Shown here in pieces: positions 1 through 6,323 of a stretch of DNA of 21,817 nucleotides (its first letter is position 1; each line of letters opens with the position of its first letter). A program made the translations under genes and the position numbers. The stretch is from NCBI RefSeq assembly GCF_050699915.1, contig NZ_JBOHGA010000098.1, positions 1-21,817 on the forward strand, given 5' to 3'. The DNA comes from Actinophytocola sp050699915. GTDB lineage: Bacteria > Actinomycetota > Actinomycetes > Mycobacteriales > Pseudonocardiaceae. Below the pieces are notes generated by a model. That model saw nothing but the letters and a program-made list of their open reading frames with translations, did not search any database and was not told where the DNA came from.

Positions 1-544
1 CACCAGCGGCGTGCAGACCGCACAGGGCCAGCCGCCGGCCGGCGCGCCCGTCCAGGCCCCGCCGCCGGCTGCCGGCGGAGGTGCCCGGCCCGCGGTCGAC
101 CCGAGCCGGTGGGCGGAGCCGCCGCGGGGCGTCCCGTCGTGGGGGCCGACCGGCCCGCCGCCGTCCGAGGGCACCGCCGCGGGACCGCAGCAGCTGCGGG
201 AGTGGATCGAGACCGCGCGGCAGATCCTCATCCAGCAGGGCGTCGACCCGTCGCTGATGAACGCCGACCAGATGCTCGGGCTCATCCAGCACGAGTCCAG
301 CGGCAACCCCCACGCGATCAACCTGTGGGACTCCAACGCGACCGCCGGGCACCCGTCGAAGGGCCTGATGCAGACGATCGACTCGACGTTCTCCGAGCAC
401 CACCTGCCCGGCTACGACAGCATCTACTCGCCGGTGGACAACATCCTCGCCGGCACCCGGTACGCGATCGAGCGGTACGGCTCGATCTCGGACGTGCCGG
501 GCGTGCGTGCGGTGGAGAGCGGCCGCGGCTACGTCGGGTACTGA
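1..544 (+). CDS. SLT-type lytic transglycosylase, 3' part (5' end outside window)
   Basis: The reading frame is open from the first base to TGA at 542-544, with no stop upstream, so the gene very probably begins before the window. The visible part is a Pro/Ala/Gly-rich linker of about 55 residues, then a helical stretch (QLREWIETARQILIQQG) and an SLT-like goose-lysozyme fold. The segment LIQHESSGNP holds the expected catalytic Glu (about residue 95 counted from the GTG at 11), followed by GLMQTIDSTF and a C-terminal NILAGTRYAIERYG helix. Family members cleave the MurNAc-GlcNAc bond of peptidoglycan. The low-complexity linker suggests a larger modular or cell-wall-associated protein, or a tape-measure-like protein, but the N-terminus needed to decide is missing. 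Confidence 0.8.
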   Translation, partial: TSGVQTAQGQPPAGAPVQAPPPAAGGGARPAVDPSRWAEPPRGVPSWGPTGPPPSEGTAAGPQQLREWIETARQILIQQGVDPSLMNADQMLGLIQHESSGNPHAINLWDSNATAGHPSKGLMQTIDSTFSEHHLPGYDSIYSPVDNILAGTRYAIERYGSISDVPGVRAVESGRGYVGY

Positions 545-553
545 GGCAGGACG

Positions 554-570
554 GACGCGCCCCGCGCGTC
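554..570. terminator. short GC hairpin between converging genes
   Basis: Arms GACGCGC (554-560) and GCGCGTC (564-570) pair perfectly around a CCC loop. They sit between the transglycosylase stop and the DinB stop, touching the latter. There is no T-run. The position suits a weak bidirectional terminator, but the stem is only 7 bp. Confidence 0.35.
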
Positions 571-1078
571 AGATCCCGGTGGCACCGTCGATGCGCTCGC
601 GGATCAGGTCGGCGTGCCCGCAGTGGCGGGCGTACTCGGCGATCATGTGGCCGTAGATCCACCGTAAGGTCACCTCGCCGCCCGCGAACGGGCTCGTCCC
701 GTCCAGCTCGCGGGCGGCGCAGTTGGCCCGCGCGCGGTCGATCTCCTGGTGCCAGCTCCGCGACGCGCCGGCGAACGAGGTGTCGGTCAGGTCGAAGCCG
801 CCGTCGTGCCCCTCCGGGTGCGTCCGCGGGCCGTGGATCGGCGGCGCCTCCTCGCCGGTCAGCACGCGGCGAAACCAGTTCCGCTCGACCTCGGCCAGGT
901 GTTGGACGAGCCCGAGCAGGGTCAGCGGCGACGGCGGCACGGACGCGGTGCGCAGCTGCTCCTCGGTCAGCCCGGCACACTTCGTCGCCAGCGTGGCACG
1001 GTAGAAGTCCAGCCAGCCGTCGAGGGTGCCGCGCTCGTCAGCCGTCATCGGCGGCATCGGGCGGTCGGTCGTGGTCAT
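569..1078 (-). CDS. DinB / DUF664 family protein
   Basis: A 169-aa protein starting at ATG. It has the four-helix-bundle pattern of the DinB/DUF664 (mycothiol-transferase-like) superfamily. Helix LLGLVQHLAEVERNWFRRVL carries the first conserved His, the middle has the WHQEIDRARANCAA helix, and the end is WIYGHMIAEYARHCGHADLIRE with two more His that usually complete the metal site. Length is typical. Actinobacterial members are thought to be thiol-dependent S-transferases or detoxification enzymes; the substrate cannot be told from sequence. The gene contains one TTA leucine codon (665-667, in VTLRW), rare in this window. It lies 51 bp downstream of the ThDP enzyme on the same strand and could be co-transcribed. 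Confidence 0.85.
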   Translation of the reverse strand: MTTTDRPMPPMTADERGTLDGWLDFYRATLATKCAGLTEEQLRTASVPPSPLTLLGLVQHLAEVERNWFRRVLTGEEAPPIHGPRTHPEGHDGGFDLTDTSFAGASRSWHQEIDRARANCAARELDGTSPFAGGEVTLRWIYGHMIAEYARHCGHADLIRERIDGATGI

Positions 1079-1129
1079 GCGGCGGATCGTGCCACCGGGG
1101 TCCGACAGTCCGGATGGCGCCGTGGCGGC

Positions 1130-2866
1130 TCAGCCGTACGCGGCGGGAGTGCGGCCGCCGCCGAACCGGCGGAACAGGTCGTTCGCGCGGCCGCGGACCA
1201 CGTCCGGGATCTCGTCCGGGTCGACGGGGACCTCGATCACCGTCGGCTCGCAGGCGGCGAAGGCCTCGGCGAGCGCGGCCCGCAGCTCGGGCAGCGTCTC
1301 CACCGTGGCGCTCCGGGCGCCGAGCCCCGCCGCGACGGCCGCCACGTCCATCGGGCGGTTGAACAGGTTCCTCGGGTTCGACTCGCCGAAGGTCAGCAGC
1401 TCGCCGGCGTGCACCATGCCGTGACCGCCGTTGTTGAGCACCACCCAGACGACCGGGACGCCGTACTCCACCGCGGTGTGGATCTCCATCCCGGTCATCG
1501 CGAACGCGCCGTCGCCGAGCAGCGCCACCGCCGGCGTCTCCGGGACCGCGAGCATCGCCCCGATCGCCGCCGGCCCGGCGTAGCCCATCGAGCCGAGCCC
1601 GAGCCCGACGAAGTACGAGCCAGGTCTGCGGACCACGTGTTGGTGGCTCGCCCAGCTCATGCAGTTCCCGATGTCCACGAACAGCGACGCGTCCGCCGGC
1701 AGGGCGTCGCTCATCGCCGCGACCATGGCGGACGCGGGCAGCCGGTCGCCGGATACGGGCTCGGGAGCCGTGCGCTCGGGCGACGGCGCGAGCGGCTCGC
1801 GCTCGATCTCGACGCCGTCGGCGGCCTCGGCCAGCGCGCCGAGCACCATGCGGGCGTCCGCGACGACCGCCAGGTCGACCAGGTAGCTGCGGCCGACCAT
1901 GTCCTCGTCGATGTCCACCTGGATCACGGTGCGGTTGGCCGTCAGGCCCGGGTGGTAGCTGCGGGTCTGGAACTCGCCCAGGCTCGAGCCGACCACCAGC
2001 AGCACGTCGACCTTCTCCTCCAGCAGGTAGCTCTCCGCCCGGCTGGCACCGCCGAAGCCGAAGACCCCCATCGCCAGCGGATGGTCCTCCGCGAAGGCGC
2101 CTTTGCCCTTGGGAGTGGTGGCCACGGGGACCTCGAACCGCTCGGCCACCGCACGCAGCTCCGCCCAGGCACCGGAGATCTGGACGCCGTGGCCGGCCAG
2201 GATCACCGGCCGGCGCGCCTCGGCGAGCAGGTGCGCGACGTCGCGAATGGACTGTGCGTCGACGGTCCGGGACGCCCGGCGGACCAGACCGGTCGTCGGC
2301 TGCGCGGCCACCGGCACGGGGGCGATCCCGAGGTTGGCCGGCACGCTCAGGTGCACCGGCCCGGGCCGGCCCTCGTGCGCCAGCTCGATGAGCCGGCGGG
2401 TGACACCGCCGACCTGGCCGGCATCGGACAGCAGCACCGACCGCTTGGTGACGTGCCGAAACAGCCCGACGACGTCCAGCTGGCCGTCGCTGCTGCTGTC
2501 CTGGAACGCGCCGCGGCCGAACGTGTCGGTGGTGACCTGGCCGGACAGCAGGAGCAGCGGCACGCCGTCGTGCTTGGCCGCCGCCACACCGGTCACGGCA
2601 TTGGTTGCGCCGGGACCAGCGGTGACCGCAACCACGCCGAGCCGCCGGCCGGCCTGCGCGTAGCCCATGGCCATGAACGCGGCACCGGTCTCCTGCCTCG
2701 TGACCACGGTCTCGTGGCGGCCGCGCTGCACCGCGGCGTCGACGAGGGAGGCCACCGCGCCGCCCGGAATCGTGAACAGGTGCCCGTCGCCGGATTCCTC
2801 CAGGATGCGAAAAATCGCGTGCGCGACGGTCTCGGATTCCACCTCGGACGGGTCGCTTCTCGACAC
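1130..2866 (-). CDS. ThDP-dependent acetolactate synthase-like enzyme
   Basis: A 578-aa protein with the three-domain layout of acetolactate synthase/benzoylformate decarboxylase enzymes. The N-terminal PYR domain has the ThDP-activating Glu at about residue 59 (TRQETGAAFMA) and the AGPGATN loop near 83-89. A central domain follows at about 200-345. The C-terminal PP domain has the Mg/ThDP motif GDGAFAMTG at about 451 and NN at 478-479. Such enzymes decarboxylate a 2-oxo acid and pass the acyl group to an acceptor. The start is GTG (2864-2866) with a good site (TTGGGAGAAG) upstream. No small ALS regulatory subunit or ilvC is nearby, so a branched-chain amino acid role is unlikely. It follows the CMD-family gene by 45 bp and probably shares its transcript. 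Whether it serves the neighbouring biosynthetic cluster is open. Confidence 0.85.
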   Translation of the reverse strand: MSRSDPSEVESETVAHAIFRILEESGDGHLFTIPGGAVASLVDAAVQRGRHETVVTRQETGAAFMAMGYAQAGRRLGVVAVTAGPGATNAVTGVAAAKHDGVPLLLLSGQVTTDTFGRGAFQDSSSDGQLDVVGLFRHVTKRSVLLSDAGQVGGVTRRLIELAHEGRPGPVHLSVPANLGIAPVPVAAQPTTGLVRRASRTVDAQSIRDVAHLLAEARRPVILAGHGVQISGAWAELRAVAERFEVPVATTPKGKGAFAEDHPLAMGVFGFGGASRAESYLLEEKVDVLLVVGSSLGEFQTRSYHPGLTANRTVIQVDIDEDMVGRSYLVDLAVVADARMVLGALAEAADGVEIEREPLAPSPERTAPEPVSGDRLPASAMVAAMSDALPADASLFVDIGNCMSWASHQHVVRRPGSYFVGLGLGSMGYAGPAAIGAMLAVPETPAVALLGDGAFAMTGMEIHTAVEYGVPVVWVVLNNGGHGMVHAGELLTFGESNPRNLFNRPMDVAAVAAGLGARSATVETLPELRAALAEAFAACEPTVIEVPVDPDEIPDVVRGRANDLFRRFGGGRTPAAYG

Positions 2867-2911
2867 GAACTTCTCCCAACCGCGGTGGCCGAGTGGAACG
2901 GGAATTTTCGC

Positions 2912-3334
2912 TCAGCCGGTGGCGTCGACCTCGTCGATAATTCCGCGTTCCCGGAATACCTGCTGGAGTACGCGCATCGCCGCCCAGGCGCGCGGGAAGC
3001 CCGCGTACACGGCGAGGTGCAGGACGGTCTCGACGATCTCCTTCGGGAGCACGCCGATGTTGAGGGCGAGGCCGACATGGGTCCGCAGTTCGGCCTCGGT
3101 GTCGCCGAGCGCGACCAGCGCGGACAGTGTGACCAGGTGGCGACGCTGCGGGTCGAGGCCCGGCCGGGAGTAGATCTCGCCGTAGGCGAAGTCGACCACG
3201 AGTCGCCGAAGATCTGGCGTGACGTCGTCCAGGGCCGACATGCTCTCCAGCTTGGCCGGGTCCCCGCCCGCGAGCATGTGCAGGACTTCGAGACCTCGGG
3301 TGTGCCGATCGTTCCCGTCGACCGGATCTGTCAT
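2912..3334 (-). CDS. carboxymuconolactone decarboxylase (CMD) family protein
   Basis: A 140-aa protein, typical for small CMD/AhpD-fold proteins. Features are an N-terminal LEVLHMLAGGDPAKLESM segment, DFAYGEIYSRPGLDPQRRHLVTLSALVALG, and the C-terminal helix IGVLPKEIVETVLHLAVYAGFPRAWAAM. The gamma-CMD subfamily pattern (GEIYSRPGL, HLAVYAGFP) is clear. There is no CXXC peroxidase pair, so alkylhydroperoxidase activity is unlikely. Family roles include decarboxylation or lactone chemistry, but many are uncharacterised. The ATG at 3332-3334 has GAGAGG about 10 nt upstream and a TATATT box just beyond. It is the first gene of a pair with the ThDP enzyme. Confidence 0.85.
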   Translation of the reverse strand: MTDPVDGNDRHTRGLEVLHMLAGGDPAKLESMSALDDVTPDLRRLVVDFAYGEIYSRPGLDPQRRHLVTLSALVALGDTEAELRTHVGLALNIGVLPKEIVETVLHLAVYAGFPRAWAAMRVLQQVFRERGIIDEVDATG

Positions 3335-3356
3335 CCGTCAGATCCTCTCGCACCTG

Positions 3357-3362
3357 AATATA
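3357..3362 (-). promoter_or_regulatory. candidate -10 box (TATATT) for the CMD/ThDP pair
   Basis: On the minus strand TATATT lies 22 bp upstream of the CMD start codon, inside an AT-rich island that stands out in this window. No convincing -35 hexamer is found 16-18 bp further upstream, so this is only a candidate. Confidence 0.25.
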
Positions 3363-3434
3363 ATTCGGTTTGAGTAGTCAGGCCCGGCCGACGTTAGCGA
3401 TGGGCGTTTGGTCCGTCAATGCCGAACGAACCTT

Positions 3435-3459
3435 GCTACCGATGTCGTATTCCGGTAGC
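3435..3459. repeat. inverted repeat between lipoprotein gene and CMD gene
   Basis: Arms GCTACCG (3435-3441) and CGGTAGC (3453-3459) match perfectly with an 11-nt loop. It follows the lipoprotein stop in the direction of transcription and could be a terminator for the upstream minus-strand genes or an operator for the CMD promoter. A CCTTTT tract follows on the plus strand, the wrong side for minus-strand termination. Confidence 0.3.
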
Positions 3460-3529
3460 CCTTTTGCGACGATCTTCGTGCTACTTCGCGCGCACTTTCG
3501 TCGCGGTTCACCCAGCGTTTACTCAGGCG

Positions 3530-3694
3530 TCACTCGGCGATCATGACGACCGGGGCGCGCATGCCGTCGTCGTCCTCGCCGTCGTCGTCGTCGCCACCTT
3601 CGTCGTCGTTGCATGAGGCCAGTAGTGGCAGCAAGGCGAACGCGGCCAGGACGGCCAGCATGCGCGGCGAGCGGCGGGTGGGATCGAGGGCCAT
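3530..3694 (-). CDS. small Asp-rich lipoprotein
   Basis: A 54-aa reading frame found by translating the minus strand by hand. ATG at 3692-3694 follows a strong site (GAAGGGAG) with 5-nt spacing. The N-terminus has Arg residues, then a hydrophobic stretch (MLAVLAAFALLPLLASC) ending in a lipobox with Cys at residue 28. The predicted mature part is only 27 residues: about ten Asp with a few Glu and Gly, then GMRAPVVMIAE. It should be lipid-anchored on the outer face of the membrane. The acidic repeat comes from a GAC-rich tract that is a trinucleotide repeat at DNA level. Calcium or cation binding is conceivable but not shown. It follows the transglutaminase gene by 75 bp on the same strand. Confidence 0.7.
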   Translation of the reverse strand: MALDPTRRSPRMLAVLAAFALLPLLASCNDDEGGDDDDGEDDDGMRAPVVMIAE

Positions 3695-3769
3695 GGGACT
3701 CCCTTCTCGATGGACGATTTGTCCGAACCCACCCTCTCATTACGCGCCGGCCGTCGCAGCGCTACGACG

Positions 3770-4477
3770 TCAGGACGTGCCGGCCGGCCGGGACGCGGCG
3801 AGCAGCCGGCGCTGGTCGTCGGACTCCTCGATCAGCGAGCCCTCGGTGGTGCGGCTGGTGTCGGCGAACAGCAGTGGGTGCGCCTCCCGGATGCCGTCGA
3901 CCACCAGGTCGTACGGGAAGTCGTCGAACTCGCCGTGCCAGTGGACGAACTCCATGTGCCGGCGCCCCTGCTCGTCGTAGGGGTGGTAGACGCTGTCGGT
4001 CTCGCCGTCGAACTCCAGCGGGGCGATCTTGTACAGCCGGCACAGCAACCTGTTGAACACCGGCGTCGCCTTCACCCACCGGCCGCCGAGGTGTACCTCG
4101 GTGAGGCAGTGGAAGCGGAACAGGTCACCGCCGACGAGCTCGCGCAGCCGGGGCGAGGCGAGGTGGTTGCGCACGTCGCCGAGCACGATCCGGCTCGGCA
4201 CGCCCGCCGCCCGCGTGACCGCCGCGTAGACGAGCGACTTGTGGATACAGAACCCGAACCCGCGCTCGATGATCGCGCTGGCCCGCATGCCCGTGCGCGA
4301 CAGGTCGCTCTGGTAGACCTCGTAGCGCAGGCCGTCGCGGACCGCGTAGAACAGCGCGACCGCGCGGTCTGCGGGCTCCATTGTGGACAGATCGGTGCCG
4401 ACGGCCTTCTCGACGAACCGGCGCACCTGCGGCGACTCGTGGTCCAGGAGCTCGGTCGGCGCCAGGTTGGCTTCCAC
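3770..4477 (-). CDS. transglutaminase-like cysteine enzyme
   Basis: A 235-aa protein of the bacterial transglutaminase-like (papain-fold) superfamily. The nucleophile is Cys77 in ERGFGFCIHKSLVYAA, and the His is His123 in RFHCLTEVHLGG. The usual third triad residue, the Asp of the VDPT motif, is Thr138 here (VKATPVFN). A KATPxFN form is, as far as I remember, shared by a bacterial subfamily, so this is probably not decay. The GTG start (4475-4477) has GAGAGGAC upstream and lies 3 bp after the acyl-CoA dehydrogenase stop, so the gene is the last of the five-gene operon. In andrimid biosynthesis a transglutaminase homologue (AdmF) forms an amide from carrier-bound substrates. A similar release or condensation role here is inference; a peptidase or amidase role is the alternative. 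Confidence 0.8.
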   Translation of the reverse strand: MEANLAPTELLDHESPQVRRFVEKAVGTDLSTMEPADRAVALFYAVRDGLRYEVYQSDLSRTGMRASAIIERGFGFCIHKSLVYAAVTRAAGVPSRIVLGDVRNHLASPRLRELVGGDLFRFHCLTEVHLGGRWVKATPVFNRLLCRLYKIAPLEFDGETDSVYHPYDEQGRRHMEFVHWHGEFDDFPYDLVVDGIREAHPLLFADTSRTTEGSLIEESDDQRRLLAASRPAGTS

Positions 4478-4480
4478 TTC

Positions 4481-5647
4481 TCATGTCCTCTCGAGGGTCT
4501 TCTTCTCGCCCAGCCCGAGCATCCGGGCGATCCGGTTGCGCTGGATGTCCGACGTGCCCGAGTAGATGGTCCCGGCGACGGCGTCGCGCAGCTCGGCCTC
4601 GAGGCCGTACTCGGTGGTGTAGCCGTTGCCGCCGAACACTTGCACCGCGGCCAGCGCGCCGGAGACGTTGGCCTCGCTGGCGAGCAGCTTGCTGATCGCG
4701 ATGTCTATCGTCACGTTCTCGCCGCGCTCCAGCCGCGCGGCGGTGTCGTAGAGCCACCGGCCGGCCGTGTCCGCACCGATCCGCATGTCGACGATCTTGT
4801 TGGCCACCGCCTGGAACGAGCCGATCGGCGAGCCGAACTGGGTCCGGCCGCGCGCGTACTCGACGCACCGGTCCACGCGGCGGCGCATCTGGCCGACGTT
4901 GACGATGAAGGAGCAGAGGATCTCCCACTTCATCACGTGGTCGAGCACGAGGAACCCGGAGCCGGGCCGGCCCACCACGTTCGCCGCCGGCACCACGCAG
5001 TCGTCGAAGAACAGCTCGGCGAACGGCGAGGTTTTCAGGCCCATCTTGGAGATGGGCTGGCCGACCGTCAGCCCCGGGGTGTCCCGCTCGACGACCATCG
5101 CGGTCACTCCGAGCGGGCCGGCGTTCGGGTTCGTGCGCACGTAGACGACGAACACGTCGGCCACCGGCCCGTTGCTGACGAACGTCTTGCTGCCCGACAG
5201 CACCCAGTCGTCGCCGCGCCGGCGACCCGTGGTGCGCATGGCCAGCGCGTCCGAGCCGCTGTCCGGCTCGCTGATCGCGTGCGCACCGATCGTGGAGCCG
5301 TCGCAGATTCCCGGCAGGTAGCGGTCCTTCAGCGCGGCCGAGCCGAACCGCGTCACCGGCACGCCGGCGCTGACCATGTGCGTGGTGACCGAGAAGCCCA
5401 GCCCGCCGTCGTGGCAGCGGTAGCCGAGCTCCTCGAGCACGCCCATCGTGGTGAGCAGGCTCTGGTCGAGCCCGCCCCACTGACCACCGAACGGCAGGCC
5501 GAGCACGCCCGACTCGCGCACCAGCTTCCACGCGTCGTGGTCGAACTCGCCGGCGTGCTCGCGCTCGGGGTAGCCCTCGTTGAGCGCCTCGCACCACCGG
5601 CCGATCCCGGCGCGCAGCTCTCGTTGTTCCTCGGTCCACTCGGGCAC
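4481..5647 (-). CDS. acyl-CoA dehydrogenase-fold flavoenzyme, probable aminoacyl-carrier-protein dehydrogenase (PltE-like)
   Basis: A 388-aa protein with all acyl-CoA dehydrogenase parts: N-terminal helices (1-115), the FAD/substrate signature AISEPDSGSDA near 124, the beta domain (about 120-225) and the C-terminal helices with VFGGNGYTTEYGLEAELRDA. The usual catalytic Glu in the YEGT loop is Ser363 (IYSGTSDIQ). A Glu appears instead at residue 242 (MKWEIL), which aligns with the helix position used by isovaleryl-CoA dehydrogenase-type enzymes. Prolyl-carrier-protein dehydrogenases such as PltE have the same arrangement from memory. With an adenylation enzyme and carrier protein in the operon, the likely substrate is a carrier-bound amino acid that is desaturated using FAD. 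The start is GTG with a weak ribosome site, 15 bp after the cupin stop, so translation is probably coupled. An ordinary acyl-CoA substrate cannot be excluded. Confidence 0.85.
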   Translation of the reverse strand: MPEWTEEQRELRAGIGRWCEALNEGYPEREHAGEFDHDAWKLVRESGVLGLPFGGQWGGLDQSLLTTMGVLEELGYRCHDGGLGFSVTTHMVSAGVPVTRFGSAALKDRYLPGICDGSTIGAHAISEPDSGSDALAMRTTGRRRGDDWVLSGSKTFVSNGPVADVFVVYVRTNPNAGPLGVTAMVVERDTPGLTVGQPISKMGLKTSPFAELFFDDCVVPAANVVGRPGSGFLVLDHVMKWEILCSFIVNVGQMRRRVDRCVEYARGRTQFGSPIGSFQAVANKIVDMRIGADTAGRWLYDTAARLERGENVTIDIAISKLLASEANVSGALAAVQVFGGNGYTTEYGLEAELRDAVAGTIYSGTSDIQRNRIARMLGLGEKKTLERT

Positions 5648-5662
5648 GACGACACCAGCCGA

Positions 5663-6037
5663 TCAGTATTGGGAGAACGCGGCGGCGTCGAGCGAGTGCC
5701 GCTCGTCACCGCGCAGCGCCGGGCTGAACACGCACACCAGCCGCATGTCGCCGGCCGGGCTCGCGACGAGGTAGTGCGCGTCGTTCTGGTCGAGGGCGTA
5801 CAGCGTCCCGGGGGTCAGCCGGAACGAGTTGCCCGCCATGTCGATGACCTCGCCCTCGCCGTCGATGCAGTAGCAGGCCTCCAAGTGGTTGCGGTACTGC
5901 AGGTTCGACTTCGTGCCGGCGGCGACGATGGTGTCGGTGACGGTGTAGCCCATCCCGTCGGCGTCGAGCAGCAGTCGCCGGCTGACGCCGTTGCCCCAGT
6001 CCACGGTCTTGGCCTCGGACAGCGTGCGAACAATCAT
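5663..6037 (-). CDS. ectC: ectoine synthase-like cupin (solitary EctC)
   Basis: A 124-aa single-domain cupin that matches L-ectoine synthase along its whole length: MIVRTLSEAK, SRRLLLDADGMGYTV, AAGTKS, YRNHLEACYCIDGEGEV, TPGTLYALDQNDAHYL, MRLVCVFSPALRGDERH. The iron-binding Glu, Tyr and His of EctC fall at Glu53, Tyr80 and His88. Substrate-pocket residues Thr42, Tyr48, Cys102, Glu112 and His114 also appear kept. EctC closes N-gamma-acetyl-diaminobutyrate into a cyclic amidine by losing water. No ectA, ectB, ectD or ask is present, so ectoine is not made from this locus alone. It sits between the carrier protein (13 bp) and the dehydrogenase (15 bp) in one operon. The likely role is cyclisation of a cluster-specific amino-acid derivative; the substrate is unknown. 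Confidence 0.85.
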   Translation of the reverse strand: MIVRTLSEAKTVDWGNGVSRRLLLDADGMGYTVTDTIVAAGTKSNLQYRNHLEACYCIDGEGEVIDMAGNSFRLTPGTLYALDQNDAHYLVASPAGDMRLVCVFSPALRGDERHSLDAAAFSQY

Positions 6038-6050
6038 CTCTCGAAACCCC

Positions 6051-6323
6051 TTATCTCGACTGTGCGCTGGCAGCGCCGACGAACGCGTTGATGTCCTGGA
6101 CCGTGCGGAAGTTGTCCGGGGACAGCTCGACGTCGTCGAGGCTGAGCCGGAACCGCTCGCCGAGCCAGTCGATGACCTTCAGCAGGGCGAGGCTGTCGAT
6201 CACCCCGCCGGCGAACAGGTCGTAGTCCGCCGCGAGCTCGGCGGCGCTGATGTCCGGCACGAACTCGTCCACTATGTACCGGGTGATCGTCGTCGTATGG
6301 TCGCTCGTCTGATCCACAGTCAT
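6051..6323 (-). CDS. acyl/peptidyl carrier protein
   Basis: A 90-aa free-standing carrier protein. The phosphopantetheine site is Ser44 in GGVIDSLALLKVIDWL, within a typical four-helix pattern: ITRYIVDEFVPD, LAADYDLFAGG, IDWLGERFRLSL, DINAFVG. Length and form resemble PltL-type carriers in pyrrole pathways. Its ATG overlaps the TGA of the adenylation gene (ATGA, 6320-6323), so the two are translationally coupled. The adenylation enzyme should load its amino acid onto this Ser after a phosphopantetheinyl transferase, not encoded here, has activated it. The stop is TAA. No condensation or thioesterase domain is attached. Confidence 0.92.
   Translation of the reverse strand: MTVDQTSDHTTTITRYIVDEFVPDISAAELAADYDLFAGGVIDSLALLKVIDWLGERFRLSLDDVELSPDNFRTVQDINAFVGAASAQSR

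Noticed and set aside
749..3373. Very long plus-strand open frame across the ThDP and CMD genes
   Set aside because: It lies opposite real genes with clear family motifs. Its translation is Arg/His/Ala-rich low-complexity typical of antisense frames in high-GC DNA.
3553..3612. CRISPR-like or satellite repeat array
   Set aside because: The repeated GTC/GAC units are simply the Asp codons of the small lipoprotein. There are no spacers or repeats of CRISPR length.
5663..6037. An ordinary ectoine biosynthesis locus
   Set aside because: No ectA, ectB, ectD or aspartokinase gene is present. The flanking genes are a carrier protein and an acyl-CoA dehydrogenase-fold enzyme.
3710..6091. 793-codon plus-strand open frame over the transglutaminase, dehydrogenase and cupin genes
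   Set aside because: Antisense shadow: no ribosome site, no recognisable domain, and the minus strand carries well-supported genes throughout.
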